Below, one piece after another: positions 11,235-23,359 of a DNA stretch of 64,000 nt. The translations under genes were made by a program, and so were the position numbers. The notes below the pieces were generated by a model that worked only from the letters and a program-made list of their open reading frames with translations, had not been told where the DNA came from and ran no database searches. The stretch's first letter is position 1. Each line of letters begins with the position of its first letter. The DNA lies in the NCBI RefSeq assembly GCF_949987535.1, contig NC_080069.1:47915269-47979268 (forward strand), in the 5' to 3' direction. Source of the DNA: Balaenoptera acutorostrata (taxonomy: Eukaryota > Chordata > Mammalia > Artiodactyla > Balaenopteridae).

Positions 11235-11391
11235 GCCAAAATGATCCCAGACCAGTAGCACCAGCATCACTTGGGAGCTTATTTGAAATGCAGAATCTCA
11301 GGTTTTACCCTAGACTTACTGAGTCAGAATCTGAATTTTAACAAGCTCTCTGGGTCATTCATATTATGTTAAAGTTTGAGAAGAACTGGTC
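11235..11391 (+). repeat. MER5-type hAT-Charlie fragment
   Basis: ACCAGTAGCACCAGCATCAC, GAAATGCAGAATCTCAGG, CTGAGTCAGAATCTGAATTT and AAAGTTTGAGAAGAACTGG follow the order of the MER5 non-autonomous hAT elements. Confidence 0.8.
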
Positions 11392-11404
11392 TAATATAGT
11401 ATTT

Positions 11405-11572
11405 AATAACTCTAGTGCATGTTAGAATCACCTGGATAGAGCCATGCCCAAGCCCATCACCAGAGATTACGATTTACTTGCTTGAAGTGGGACCACGACA
11501 TCAGTATTTTTTAAAAGCTCCTGAGCTGATTCTAATACCTACCCATGATGAAGAGCTACAGGCTTAATCATG
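11405..11572 (-). repeat. MER5-type hAT-Charlie fragment, inverted
   Basis: GCATGTTAGAATCACCTGGA, followed by a GCCCATCACCAGAG segment and CTCCTGAGCTGATTCTAATA, reads as the reverse complement of the MER5 family. It lies in the opposite orientation to the fragment immediately upstream. Confidence 0.65.
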
Positions 11573-13305
11573 TGATAAGCAGCCAGTGGATGACTTCAGA
11601 GCTTCCTGGCTGTGCTGGTTTCAGCTCAAAGCCATTAAGAGCTTTGCCTCTGCCTCCAGAGCAGAGAATAGGATGAAGTGCTTATCTCAAAGCTGGCAAA
11701 CAGCAAAGTCCTATTGGGACCCACAGTGTTAGGATTATTCTTGGCTAGAGAAGATAGCAGTCAGCAGCAGAGTTTGTATCACATCCACAGTGCTCTCCAG
11801 AGGGTCAATGTCTAGTGCCCTTCAAATGGCAGAGAAATGGAGATTGTCCCTTTCTTAGCATTCTCTATTTCAGAGTCGTTTGTAATTCTGTGTTTTAACT
11901 TTGATATGTCATTTTTCCTTCAGTAACGATACTGTCAGAAAATCCTACTCTCTTTAAGACTGTCTTCAGTCACATAGGAAGAAGAATATCACTGACTGAA
12001 CTTTTTAACTGCTTTACTTCAAATTCATAGTGGGAGTGATTACCCAAAGAGCAATACAATTTTGAAATTTGTAAGAAAACAGTGTAAACCAAGCTCTTTG
12101 TAATTATACACAATTTCAGTCCCAGATAGATACAGCTCAGAGTCTTTCTTGAGGTCAGATAGAAATACCTTTATATTTCAAAATGCGTAGTCTAAAAAAC
12201 CTCCTCTCAATATCCCAAAGGAAGGTATCTTTTTCCTTCCATGAATTCCTGTTGCAGTTATTGTTTGCACACATTTACTTCATCATTAATAATGAACTGA
12301 TTTGCAATATTTCTTTTGTCGGTCTTTTGGACTATTTTTAAGTCATGTTGTTATTTCACTTTTCACACCTTTATGTCTTATTTTTCTGAAGAGGTCATAA
12401 ACTCAATGAAGGCAAGAAATATCGTGACCTCCCTTTATGCCACGTGACCCTGTTTGCATCATGTGATTCCACTTCCCGTCAGTTTCCCAGGCTTTACATC
12501 ACTTCTGCAAGTGTTTTTTTACATCAACTCCCCAGGCTTTTCATCCTGGGACCTTGTTTTATTTCATATTTATTGATGCCTTCCCATTGCACAGAAACTC
12601 ATTTTTTTCAACACATCAGAATGTAAAGTTGAACCCATTGGAGCCATTTGGCTTTTATTGTTTCCCGTCATGAAGATTTTCCCAATTTTCTTATCTGTTT
12701 ATCTATTAACCACTTATCTATAGTATAATGCTCTTTTTAACATGTTAATTGTGTAATATTAAAAAGTGTCACACATAATGAACAAACTCTGGCTTTTTTA
12801 ATAGCTCTTAAGGTTAGGCACTGGTGAAAAAAATATATATATATCTGCCTATCTTAACAGACAATAGTCTGCCTCCTCAGGACTGAGGCATGAGTACGTA
12901 GCAGCAGGCAGGCCCTCATCCTAAGAGCTGATGCAGCAGTGGGTCCCTCTGCACAGATCTAAGCTGTATTCCACATAAAATGAAGTCAGACTGTATCGTG
13001 AAAGCCTCTGCTTATCAATGTGTTTTGCATGAAAGGCACACAAGATAAGGCAGACCACCTTCCATTGAAGAGACCACACAGATTACAATCTTTCTTATAA
13101 CGTTGATGCCATTATATTTAGAATGATAAAAAAAAAAAAAGAAAAAGGAATTTATTTTTGAAGAGCTAGGCTTCTCTAGAATTCATATCTCAACAAGGCC
13201 AAAGAATTTCCTCCTCCATTTTTTTCTTGAATTGTAATTATGTGACTGCATGTATTTAGTATTCAAAGGACAGGAAGTTTTTACATGCTGGAGTTCCATG
13301 GAGTT
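11573..13305. other. Unassigned DNA, no gene recognised
   Basis: Mixed and AT-rich sequence with an (AT)n run near 12832-12844 and an A-run near 13128-13140. Open frames are all 60 codons or shorter. No repeat family was assigned. Confidence 0.4.
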
Positions 13306-13309
13306 CTCA

Positions 13310-15360
13310 GTGGGAGAATTGGACAAACGAGACATGATAAAGATACATAAATATGAACATCACTCAAGGAATTCATAGACTGATGGCTCAGCCCAATAAA
13401 CTGATCATTCTAATGTGTAAAGGGATTTAGGAAGGCTTCATACAAAAGACCTTTGCCATGAGCCTTGAAGGCAGAGGGGAAGAACATAATAAGCAATGTG
13501 TACAAAGGCATGAATTCCAGAAACAGCTTTGAATGTCTGTGTACAGCACAAGATTAGACATTACCGTTTCTGAGCATAGAGTGAGTCTATGACAAAGAGT
13601 GAGAATGCCTATGGAGAACGATGGGGTGCTTGGGTCGATGAAGCCATGACTTATGTTTGTCATATTAAGTTTGGACTTAATTGTGCAGTCATTTGTTTGT
13701 TATTAGTAGTATTGTAATAGGAAAGTGACATGATATAATTTGTGTTTTTGAAGAAAATAACTGTAGCAACAACGTGGAAAATGGTTTGGAATGGGAAAAA
13801 CATAACCCATTTAGATACTGCAGTAGTTCCGACAAGAGATTATCTGTCCTGATGAGGTAGACTCACTAGGACTTGTTACTGATGCGGTGTGGAAGGATGA
13901 GGAAGTAGGAAGCTTTGAAAATTACTCTGAGTTCGTGCAATAAACCAAGTTATTTCATTGGGCTGGAGAAAGAGATAAATGAGAGTAAATGACAATTCAT
14001 GTTGTTGAGATTCATAGGGCCAATTCCCAATGTTTTAATAAGCAGTAAAAGCTATGGACGTGAATCTTGAAGGTGTAGTCTCTGTGAGATATAGCAATTT
14101 GAATTTTTACATAGAGTTTTTAAAGCAGAGGAGATTTCCCAGGAAGTGAAAAATTAGAAGAGGAATGATCAATCAGGGAAAGACATAAAAAGGGAAGGAA
14201 AAGAAAGTGTCACTAAGGTAGGGTAGAATGAGAAGGGGTAGGGTGGGAGTGGAATTGGCAAGAATGCCTGAACAAAGAGGGACCAATGCCATAGACAAGT
14301 CAAAGAGGAGAGGGACTGAAAATGCTCAGCAGACTTTGGACATTGATGAGTTTGGTAAGAGCAACCACAGTAGGTCAGTTTCCAGGACAGAAGGTGAATT
14401 AGGGTGAAGAGTGAATGGGGAGGAAATGGTTTCTGCTGGTAACAAATGTTCAAAGCAGGTTCCACAGGAAAGAGAAGACATTTGGTTCCTTCAGGGAAGG
14501 AGGTTAATTTAGGGAAGGTGTAGAGAGTGTTGAACATGTAGGTTGTGGAAGAAAAGGAGCTAAGAGAGAAGAGCTTGAAGATAAAATGGGTGGGAATCGA
14601 GGTGTGTGCTCTCAAATGAGAGGAGAAAGTGAATTTAATCTTGGGGTTTTAAAAGACTCCTACTCCTCCATGACAGCATGATAATTAACAGTAGGTTTAA
14701 AAGTGGGAGGAATGAAAGTTTAGGAGCTACCACCTGATGGTCTCTATTGTTTTCTGTAAAGCTGATGATAAGCTTGTCTGCTGAGGGTAGAAGCATCAGA
14801 GTCTGAATAGAAAAAAGAATAATGAGGGCTTGGATACAAAACAGTGTTGAAGACTCAGCAGGGGGTGGAGATCATAAATTTATAGTGATACCAATTAGCA
14901 GAGTATTCTTTTCAGCGGCACCAGTTCATGAGCGAGAGTAGAGAAAGAAAGTGGACTGATTTGTTTCCAGATTGTCAGCAAAGCTAAAGCAAAGAACAAA
15001 GGCAAGTGAGTTAAATCTGCTGGTAATAGTGTCAATCAGATAGCTGAGTAGCCTAAATAGAAAAAGAAATAAAGTTAAGAGGCTTTTAGTCTAGGAAGAA
15101 GTGAAGGTTCTGAGAAAAGTAAGACTACTCAGTGGAAGTTAGCAGATAGGAGAGTTGTGAGAGGTTATAATCAGAAGTGGGGTTTCAGAGAGATGGCTAA
15201 GTCAGGATGTGATAAAGGGGAGAAGGAATGAAATTAATAAATTATGAGGTGAGTATTCAGACCAGGTTAGTTCCATGGGTGCAGTGTAAGTTGCCTGGTA
15301 TGATAGCAGGGTCGGGCTGAAGAGAAAGATAAAAGAAAGAAGTATATGTAGCATATATTT
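13310..15360 (-). repeat. L2 LINE, long antisense block
   Basis: The motifs read as reversed L2. CATACAAAAGACCTTTGCCATGAG resembles the reversed ACCTCC-TCAGG-type 3' region. GCAATGTGTACAAAGGCATG, AGGAAAGTGACATGATATAA and TTGAAGAAAATAACTGTAGC appear in the order seen in long L2 copies. The purine-rich continuation from about 13,900 to 15,360 has the same character and is probably the upstream part of the same element, but that part is less certain. A 148-codon antisense frame at 14169-14615 falls here and is best read as L2-derived sequence. It is the longest open frame in the window, and I see no domain in it. Confidence 0.6.
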
Positions 15361-15429
15361 GACCTATATATGTAATACAATTAGGGGGCTGATGGGAGGT
15401 GTCCAACCTTGAACCGAACCATCTGGTAT

Positions 15430-15810
15430 CTGAGCTCTCTGTTTAAAATGAATGGAAAAAACACTGGACATGTTGTTCAGGCTATTTATGACCTTAACTA
15501 GGATTCACCTACCACTTGAAAGTCTCACATTATTCCTTTTATTGTGCTTAATGTAAGCATCTTCTTAGCTGTCACCTCCTCCATGAAGCTTTTCATGATG
15601 TTCTTTGTCGAAATCTGTCTAGCTTTCTGTCCTCTGTATCTCTGTTATAATATTGGTCATATTCTTCCTTGTATTCTCTTTATAAAGATTATATGTTTTT
15701 CAAGGACAGTGCTTCATCTTTCAATCCCCGCAGCCTTGACGTATTGTTTTGTGAAAATTGGGTACTCAGTAAATGCTCTTCAAACTTACATGGTCATTAT
15801 CCTGTCTTTT
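15430..15810 (+). repeat. L2 LINE 3' fragment
   Basis: GCTGTCACCTCCTCCATGAAG, then a CTTTCTGTCCTCTGTATCTC segment and TACTCAGTAAATGCTCTTCAA, matches the L2 3' end in sense orientation. The open frame at 15544-15813 is a by-product of it. Confidence 0.8.
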
Positions 15811-16712
15811 TGATTTAGTTCATAATAAGTATTGGCTATCATATAGTAAAGTCTGAAGATAATGGAGTAGTAGGTTTTCATGACAGACATTGTGAATGCA
15901 TGGTCCATCCAGCACCTGAAAAAAAATGTCCTTTATGGGTTCTAAGAAGCCAGAAGTAGTATTAAAAACACTGAGCACTGTGTAAGTGGGGTAAGTGAAA
16001 GAGGCAGGAAGGATGAATTTCCAAGATCTTCCCTTACTTCACAATTTTCAGTGGGAAAAACATTCTCTTTGCAATCAGTTTTCTGCATGTATCTATGAAT
16101 TCATTGGAATGGTTTGTAAGGAAGAAATTATAACTCTGTGTATATTTGTATGTGAGAGGAAGACAGAAAGTTGAATCTCCCCAAGGCTTTTGTCTTCTTT
16201 GTTTCTCTGCAGCTTGCTTTCCGGAATCTCATAAGGGTTATTGTAATTTTCTCTTCATCTCTCCCACCTACCTCAACCCTACCTAATTTAAGCCATTGAT
16301 TTTAATCCTGTTCCTGGACCTGAATAACACTTATTTGGAAGCTCCCCCTATCTTTTTGCACATTTCAGATGAGAGTCACTTTAATCAGGTTGTGTTGCTG
16401 GGAAATAAATCCTGTACTTCTCCCCTAGTTAGAGCTCAATTAAGTGCCCTGGGCCTCTTTAAGCGGTTGATGAGCTCACTCCTTCAAAACAAATGGCTTC
16501 TTTGATACCGGACAACAGGGTTAAAGCACCTATTAGTCTACAGTCCTCAGAGAGCCTTTGTCTAGAATTTAATTCTTTGGATAATTTTGTGAACTTGACA
16601 GAGCCTTCACCTACTTGGGGGTCGCATATTAGCAACTGAAAAAATCAGCATTCTTTTCTGTTTCATGGTAACTCCATGGTCATTTTTCACAGCATTTAAT
16701 TTTCAATACTAT
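15811..16712. other. Non-repetitive stretch, possible conserved non-coding sequence
   Basis: No repeat family was recognised. 16280-16640 is more complex and less AT-rich than its surroundings, and it holds a compact block around 16430-16500 (for example GCTCAATTAAGTGCCCTGGG). The 69-codon open frame at 16296-16505 has no recognisable domain. A conserved regulatory element is possible, but nothing in a single sequence can show that. Confidence 0.3.
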
Positions 16713-17072
16713 TGTGTGTAATTTTAATTTATTATGTTTTTAAATTTTATTTATTTTTGGCTGCGTTGGATCGTCGTTGCTGTGTGCGGGCTTTCTCTAG
16801 TTGTGGCGAGCAGGGGCTACTCTTCGTTGCAGTGCGCGGGCTTCTCATTGCGGTGGCTTCTCTTGTTGCGGAGCACGGGCTCTAGGCGCGCAGGCTTCAG
16901 TAGTTGTGGCACGTAGGCTCTAGAGCGCATGCTCAGTAGTTGTGGCGCACGAGCTTAGTTGCTCCGCGGCATGTGGGATCTTCCCAGGCCAGGGCTCGAA
17001 CCCGGGTGTCCTGCATTGGCAGGCGGATTCTTAACCACTGCACCACCAGGGAAGTCCCTGTGTGTAATTTTA
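16713..17072 (-). mobile_element. CHR-type SINE
   Basis: A full-length antisense copy with body 16750-17058, B-box GGGCTCGAACCCGGG near 16992 and 3' A-tail at 16727-16755 (as plus-strand T/TTTA). The exact 14-bp duplication TGTGTGTAATTTTA occurs at 16713-16726 and 17059-17072. Its tail has no extra insert, unlike the copies at 0.9 and 1.5 kb. Confidence 0.95.
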
Positions 17073-17324
17073 TACCAGTTTTATTGTACAAGATATATTT
17101 ACATTATGATACCTCATTTAGATAAAGTTTGTTTTAAAATCCATCAGGAATTTCTAGATATAGTCTTTGACTAAGGAAATGCATAGTTAATTTACAATAA
17201 CTAACCTAGAATTATGCCCTACATTTAATAATATGAGTCTGTCTCGTTCTTTTGACATAATTTGATGACACTTAGAGATTTAAGAATTTTAATTTGATGG
17301 ATTGTCCTGAAAAAGACTAACAAT

Positions 17325-17326
<2 letters not shown>

Positions 17327-17366
<40 letters not shown>
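17327..17366. repeat. (CA)n microsatellite
   Basis: About 20 uninterrupted CA units, followed by TATATA. Likely length-polymorphic. Confidence 0.95.
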
Positions 17367-17371
<5 letters not shown>

Positions 17372-19374
17372 CTACCAGATAATAGCTTTTTTTCTAAGTG
17401 CTTTGGACAGTGATAAAATAGTTTCTGTCCTCAAAGAACATACTAATTAGAACCAAATCAGAGTGTACAAAATACACTGTAAAATCTCTCTTTCTCCTTT
17501 TGTTTCCACTTTAATTTTGTTTGGAGGGAAACTCTATTTGTGATTGATATCAGATCCCGTATTGGCTTCTTTTCAATGCATTTTCCAGGGCCCGAGCTAC
17601 CACACACAAATCTGCATCCGAGCTATGTATGTGTGTCAGGATAGGCCTTTTATAACATTACTTTCCCTGTTCCCTTGTCATAAAGTTTACTCAGTCTGAA
17701 GATTTAGGACTCTTTATCATCTAGGTTCTCTAGTGCTATTACTTTTTAACACGCACCACCATCTCTCTTTCCCTCAAATTCCCCAGTTCCATTTTTCTCT
17801 TTACAAAAAAAAAAAATATATATATATATATTTTAAGAATTGATTCTAAAAAGAATGTAACATGGAAGAAAACCTAAGTATTGTTGAGAGGATTTGTTGT
17901 TGTCATGTTTTTTAATACTGGAAAAACTTTGAAGGCAAACTAAATTTCCAACAATGGGAGAATGGTATATCCACTTCACGTAAGTTATTCCTCAACCCTG
18001 AACTCATAGGGTAGTTTAGAGTAGGGCACAAAATTCATCTTTCACAATGCCAGTGTGAAGACGTGGCAACACATTTTATTATCACTATTATTTTTGTTGT
18101 TAGATTCCCAACTTGAACATCTCAAATTCAGCTTGGCCCAAACATTTGACTGTTTATTGGAAAAATCTTCCGGATTCACTTAATTCTCTTTCCCTTCTCA
18201 CTGACACAAACAAGCCTAGTACAGGCAGGTATATTTTCTGTTAATTAAAGCCACAGTTACCTGTAGTTCTTTGCTTTCTGCCATCTGATTTATTCTTCAA
18301 CTGCTGCCACACAAACCTGAAAGAATCCTTTTCAGATAAATGGCATGTCTGTTTAATGTAAGTATTAATAATCATAGTGGAAATCTTAAATTAAAAACTA
18401 ATATAACATCTTGTCACAGAGACAAACATAGGAAATAGGAAGCCTAGAAGAATGGCCTTCTGATGTTACTTGAAACCTATTTATTCACTCTGACAACTCT
18501 ACCACCAAATTTTTTCCTGACTCTCAGCTCACATTCAAATACTTTCCTCATTCTTCCACTGCGTCCTGGTCCCTTTGCCTTCTCTAATTCCTTTAGCTTA
18601 AATGTTAAGGGACATACATTACAGGTGTATATTGCAGAATATATTAATCTTAGTTATACTACTCAGAAAAATAGTGGATATAATCAGTACTTTTCTGATA
18701 ATATATATGCTCATTCTCATTTGCATTTTCCAGGAAAGGTTAATGCTTTATTTTCTAAGAATCTGTGATATGGATTTTTAATTCTGGCATGAAATAGATA
18801 AAGGTATTGTATTTTACAATCTACACAGGAACAGGAATTTAATGTGTGTGAACAGTCTGTTCATTTACCAGACTAATATATCCTAAATGGCTCCAGTGTG
18901 TTCATAGACAGCAAACACTGAAAGCAGTAATTGGAAAAATACATCACCAGTCCAAATGTTCCTGCAGTCTTGGGTTGGAGTCTGGTGAGTCTCTTGAACT
19001 CTTTGTTTAGTCAGGATAGAAGATTCTGAAATTATTGACTGAGACTCACATTCTAAGCAGTTTAAGTTATAAAAATACAAAAGATGTAGAGAGACCCATA
19101 GTTTAATTAAACTGAACCAAAAAAAATCTGAGAATTTCTTAAATTTATACTTTTATTTGTATGTATTATTCTTTTAAAAACATCTTCTGGATGAATAATA
19201 GTATAGAACTATAATGTCAGAATTTGAATTTCTACCATAAAGTAGAATGCATACGTAATGACCATGGGACATTTAAGCAACTATAATAAAGTGTTTCGTT
19301 TTAGAATTAATAAGGTATTTTTATTCTGGCGATTCTAACTTACTGAAACCATAAACATAATGAAAAACTAATTG
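17367..19374. other. Unassigned DNA, no gene recognised
   Basis: Mixed AT-rich sequence. An A-run with (TA)n lies at 17804-17830. The segment near 17920-17970 (CAACAATGGGAGAATGGTAT) recalls an old LINE-1 3' region but is too short to call. The 101-codon frame at 18463-18768 has no recognisable domain. Confidence 0.4.
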
Positions 19375-20300
19375 TATTAGTTATAGGATGCTAGCTGTTG
19401 TAATAGAGAAGAACCTGAAACTCATGGCTTAATACAATGGAAGATTATATCTCGCTCAAAAAAAAGACCAAAACAGCTGTTTCTGGTAGTTGGAATTTTG
19501 CTCCATTCAGCATTATATGAAATCAGGCTGAAAAGGCTCTTCCATCTTCATTATGTAACTATCAGTATCCCTCTGGGGTTTGTAAAAACATTGTGACCGT
19601 CAGGCTGTCTGAGGAAATTTGAATACACTGCATATTTCAGAACACCTGGTAGATCCAGTGAAAAGTCTCTGGCTCCAACCCTGAACCTGAGATGTGCTTG
19701 GCAAGTAACCCAAGCCTTGGTGATGATTGGGATCCTGCTGAGATTAATGCCACCATTGGCATGGAATGTATAAAGTGCCTGGAGAATGGTGAAGTGTAGA
19801 TGTGAATGGCTATCATTGAAGATGTATTTTTTTTTATTGTTGTAGATCTGGCTATTTTAGTTGCCATAGCATAGTAGATAAAATTGTGCAACAGTTTCAT
19901 GACTCAATGACCACAATCAAAGCCGGGTTGAATGTGGTCAGGCTTTCTTTACTGTCTTGGTTACTGTTCTCACTGTCTTCTGAGAAGTGCCTTCCTTTGC
20001 TGTTCCTGACCCCATCCCCAAAAAACCCTCTTACCCAACACTACTACCCTATCTAAAACCCATACCTGCTAAAGGAAAGTGCAGCATATAATACAGAAGA
20101 ATGTAGGAAATAGCCCCATTAGAAATAATAGAAAATGGGCACAGAAATAACGATTTGTCAGTCAGGAGAAAAAAGCATGGAAGATTTTAGGATCCAAGTT
20201 TCCAAGAGGTACATGTCACTTTTGCTTACATTTCATTGGCTAGAATAGTCACATGATCACAACCAACTGCAAATGAGTGGAAATAGAGGTCTCGTGTGAC
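19375..20300 (-). repeat. Split ancient LTR-like repeat
   Basis: The left part (19375-19600) contains AACCTGAAACTCATGGCTTA and TCCATCTTCATTATGTAAC. The right part (20200-20300) contains CATGTCACTTTTGCTTACAT and CATTGGCTAGAATAGTCACA. These read as the two ends of one old antisense LTR-like mammalian repeat. The middle (about 19,610-20,200) does not fit and may be a later insertion or heavily decayed. The family was not determined. Confidence 0.4.
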
Positions 20301-20545
20301 AGTGAGGAAGAGGCAGTTTGGTAATTAGTTAGCAATCTCTGCCACACAAGCTATCAATAGAAAGTCAATATGTGGAAAAATTTTATTTATAACTTTTAGT
20401 TATTATATTTGCATGCAAATATGTGTCAGTGTACAGAAATGCCATAAATGAGTGATTTTCAATCAAATAAATAAAATTAAAAATAAAATTAAGCCTAAAA
20501 ATAATTATTGAGGTAGGAAGATTGGAAATTGTGGTTATAACACTA

Positions 20546-21823
20546 TTGGGTTGGCCAAAAGGATTGTTCATTTTTCTCTGTAAGATGGCTCTAGTAACAC
20601 TTAGTTGTCTTTAACTTCATTTGAAATAATTTTGTTAGATTGTATGTGACAGCTGTCATATCAGTATGCATTTAAAAAAAGACTTAGTAAAACTGGTGAA
20701 TTTTTATATAGCCATTTTCATATTGAAGATGGAAGAAAAAAAGCAACATTTTTGGCCTATTATGCTTTATTATTTCCAAAAAGGTAAAAACACAACTGAA
20801 ATGAAAAAAAGATTTGTGCAGTGTATGGAGAAGGTGCTGTGACTGATCGAACATGTCAAAGTGGTTTGTGAAGTTTCATGCTAGAGATTTCTCACTGCAC
20901 GATGCTCCACGGTCAGGTAGACCAGTGGAAGTTGATAGCGATCAAATTGAGATATTAATCAAGAACAATCAACGTTATACCACATGGGAGATCCAACATA
21001 CTCAAAATATCCAAATCAAGCATTGAAAATCATCTACACCAGCTTGGTTCTGTTCATCGCTTCGATGTTTGGGTTCCACATAAGTTAAGTGAAAAAAACC
21101 TTCTTGACTGTATTTCTGCATACGATTATCTACTTAAACATAATGAAAGCGTTCCATTTTTAAAACAAATTGTGACGGGCGATGAAAAGTGGATACCGAA
21201 CAATAATGTGGAATGGAAGAGATCGTGGGGCAAGAGAAATGAACCACCACCAACCACACCAAAGGCCGGTCTTCATCCAAAGAAGGTGATGTTGTGTATA
21301 TGGTGGGATTGGAAGGGAGTCCTCTATTATGAGCTCCTTCCAGAAAACCAAATGTTTAATTCCAACAAGTACTGCTCCCAGTTAGACCAACTGAAAGCAG
21401 CACTCAACGAAAAGCATCCAGAATTAGTCAACAGGAAAGTGCATAATCTTCCATCAGGATAACGCAAGACCGCATGTTTCTTTGATGACCAGGCAAAAAC
21501 TGTTACAGCTTGGCCGGGAAGTTCTGATTCATCTGCTGTATTCACCAGACATTGCACATTCGGATTTCCATTTATTTTGGTCTTTAAAAAATTCTCTTAA
21601 TGGAAAAAATTTCAATTCCCTGGAAGACTGTAAAAGGCACCTGGACCAGTGCTTTGCTCAAAAAGATAAAAAGTTTTGAGAAGATGGAATTATGAAGTTG
21701 CCTGAAAAATGGCAGAAGGTAGTGGAACAAAAGGGTGAATACATTGTTCAATAAAGTTCTTGGTGAAAATGTAAAATGTCTTTTACTTTTACTGAAAAAC
21801 CGAAGCACTTTTTGCCAACGCAG
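20546..21823 (+). mobile_element. Mariner DNA transposon, nearly full length, inactive
   Basis: The 1278-bp element is bounded by TA dinucleotides (20544-20545 and 21824-21825). The left terminus TTGGGTTGGCCAAAAGGATT pairs imperfectly with the reverse complement of the right terminus, CTTTTTGCCAACGCAG on the plus strand. The length equals that of an autonomous mariner (about 1.28 kb), and the family resembles the mariner of cattle and other cetartiodactyls. The coding region is broken by stops and frameshifts (see the pseudogene entry). Its termini match the MITE at 6533-6610. Confidence 0.95.
20729..21754 (+). pseudogene. Mariner transposase pseudogene (DD34D)
   Basis: An intact copy would encode a cut-and-paste transposase of about 340 residues: an N-terminal helix-turn-helix TIR-binding region, then a DD34D catalytic core. 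The start ATG is at 20729. The N-terminal third is broken by a frameshift around 20,820-20,880 and by stop codons. SLHDAPRSGRPVEVDSDQ is still readable near 20,896-20,949. The first catalytic aspartate lies in TGDEKW (codon 21181). The second is in HQDNARPH (codon 21458) and the third in SPDIAHSDFHLF (codon 21563). The second and third are 34 residues apart, as the family requires. The first and second are 277 nt apart, not a multiple of three, which confirms a frameshift near 21,430-21,450. A stop after DKKF near 21,679 interrupts the C-terminus. No function is expected. Confidence 0.95.
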
Positions 21824-21825
21824 TA

Positions 21826-22005
21826 TTTCTCTTCTCTTTGAGTTTTGTAATGTTTCTTTAGCCACGTTTAAGCAAAACACATGCAATAAAACTTTTCTGC
21901 TGCTTATTTGAAATACTTAGATTTTCTCTTCTTTTAGAATCTTTCATTGTACTTAAGCAAGAATAAAAATTTGGAATTAATAATAACACCTATTTTTAAT
22001 TCAGC
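21826..22005. other. Unassigned short spacer
   Basis: AT-rich sequence between the mariner and the next MIR. Nothing was recognised. Confidence 0.5.
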
Positions 22006-22215
22006 TCTTACTATGTGCCTGGCCTTATTCCAAATGCTTTAAATGCAGAGTTCAGTTAATCCTTATTACAGTCACATGAAATAGGTACTGTTTATTATAT
22101 GCATTTTATAAGTGGCATAAATGAAGCTCAGAAAATTTAGGTAACTTGTCTGGTAAGATGTTGGAACTGAGATTCAATCTCAGATATTCCAGACTCAGAC
22201 TCTGAGCTTGTGGTC
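22006..22215 (-). repeat. MIR SINE, antisense
   Basis: CTTACTATGTGCCTGGCCTT, ATGCATTTTATAAGTGGCAT, AAATTTAGGTAACTTGTCTG and GACTCAGACTCTGAGCTTG follow reversed MIR order over nearly its full length. Confidence 0.85.
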
Positions 22216-22292
22216 AGTTATGAGGAGAAAAGACAAAAATCCAAAAAACCTTAGGGTTGGCTCCCCAAAATGCTTTGTAAAACTGTATACTA

Positions 22293-22425
22293 GGGGACTT
22301 CCCTGGTGGTCCAGTGGTTAAGATGTTGAGCTTCCACTGCAGGGGGTGCAAGTTCGATCCCTGGTCGGGGAACTAAGATCCTGCTATGCCACGGGGTGCA
22401 GCCAAAAAAAAAAAAAAGAAAAACA
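22293..22425 (+). mobile_element. Short CHR-related tRNA SINE
   Basis: It starts GGGACTTCCCTGGTGGTCCA and contains box B GCAAGTTCGATCCCTGGTC. It ends in CCACGGGGTGCAGCC followed by an A-tail. This is the short tRNA-derived variant (about 110 bp plus tail) without the long CHR 3' body. Confidence 0.9.
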
Positions 22426-22955
22426 ACTATGTTCTGGTTAATAGATATGGTAAAACTTCAATTCAGGTTTTTTTAATTTACACACATATTTTCAAACTTA
22501 CTTTTCTACACCAAATGAGTGCAATGCTGAATTTAAGATAAACTCCTCAAAATATCAAAACATTTATTTCCTACTTAAAATTATCATGTTATAAGGATAC
22601 AAATTTATCATTAAGGATTTGCTAGGTTAGTTTTAAAATTATTATATGTCACAAGTCTTCCTTATTTCTGTTTCCAACCTCTCACACCAGTTTCACTTTT
22701 CCTCATTTCCTTAGCTCACAGATATCTACTTGGCTCTTCCTGTGCAATGTGAAGTGGAACAATTCTTAAATCTTTTTTGTTATAAATGTTAGACATTTAG
22801 CATCCATTACTTGATACTATGCTGCTATAGTTCGATGAAAAGACAATATCATTCTTAGCATCTTTGTTTCCCAACAAGGAAGAGAACATAGTCTCTAGCC
22901 CAGAGCCATTGTGAATATAGGGGGCCTTGAATGGACTCATTCTCTTCTGTATATA
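22426..22955. other. Unassigned DNA, no gene recognised
   Basis: AT-rich sequence. The 70-codon antisense frame at 22797-23009 is unrecognised and partly overlaps a MIR. Confidence 0.4.
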
Positions 22956-23185
22956 TGAGGTAAAGTTCTTACAGTGGGCTAGGCGCTGTACTAAGTACTT
23001 TTGATTCATTGGCTCATTTAGTCTTTATAAATCTTCATGTATTAGGACTGTTTTTATCTCCAGGAGAGGACATTAAGGCTTAGAGTGGTTAAAAAACATG
23101 ATCAGCTAGTGAAGGAGCCTGGATTTGAACCTAGGAATTTTGACTCCAGAAGCAATCCTTAACTATTCTACTAACTCACACCTGT
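22956..23185 (-). repeat. MIR SINE, antisense
   Basis: GGCTAGGCGCTGTACTAAGT, CATTGGCTCATTTAGTCTTT, AAGGCTTAGAGTGGTTAA and GGATTTGAACCTAGGAATTT are reversed MIR motifs in order. Confidence 0.85.
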
Positions 23186-23359
23186 TACTCCACACTTAAA
23201 TCATGTGCTGTCCCACAGTCATTTCACCTTTTTTATATTAATTCCTCTAGGATGCATATTTTAAGGCATACCAGTTCTCTTTGAAACCATTGTTCACTTT
23301 ACTGTTCAGTGAGTGTGGTAGGGTTTGCGTGGTTAAGAGAAGAGTGATGAGGCTCATGA

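Noticed and set aside
14169..14615. 148-codon antisense open frame, the longest in the window
   Set aside because: It lies in a purine-rich antisense L2-like block, has no recognisable domain and is rich in Ser, Pro, Leu and Phe, as expected from the reverse strand of purine-rich DNA.
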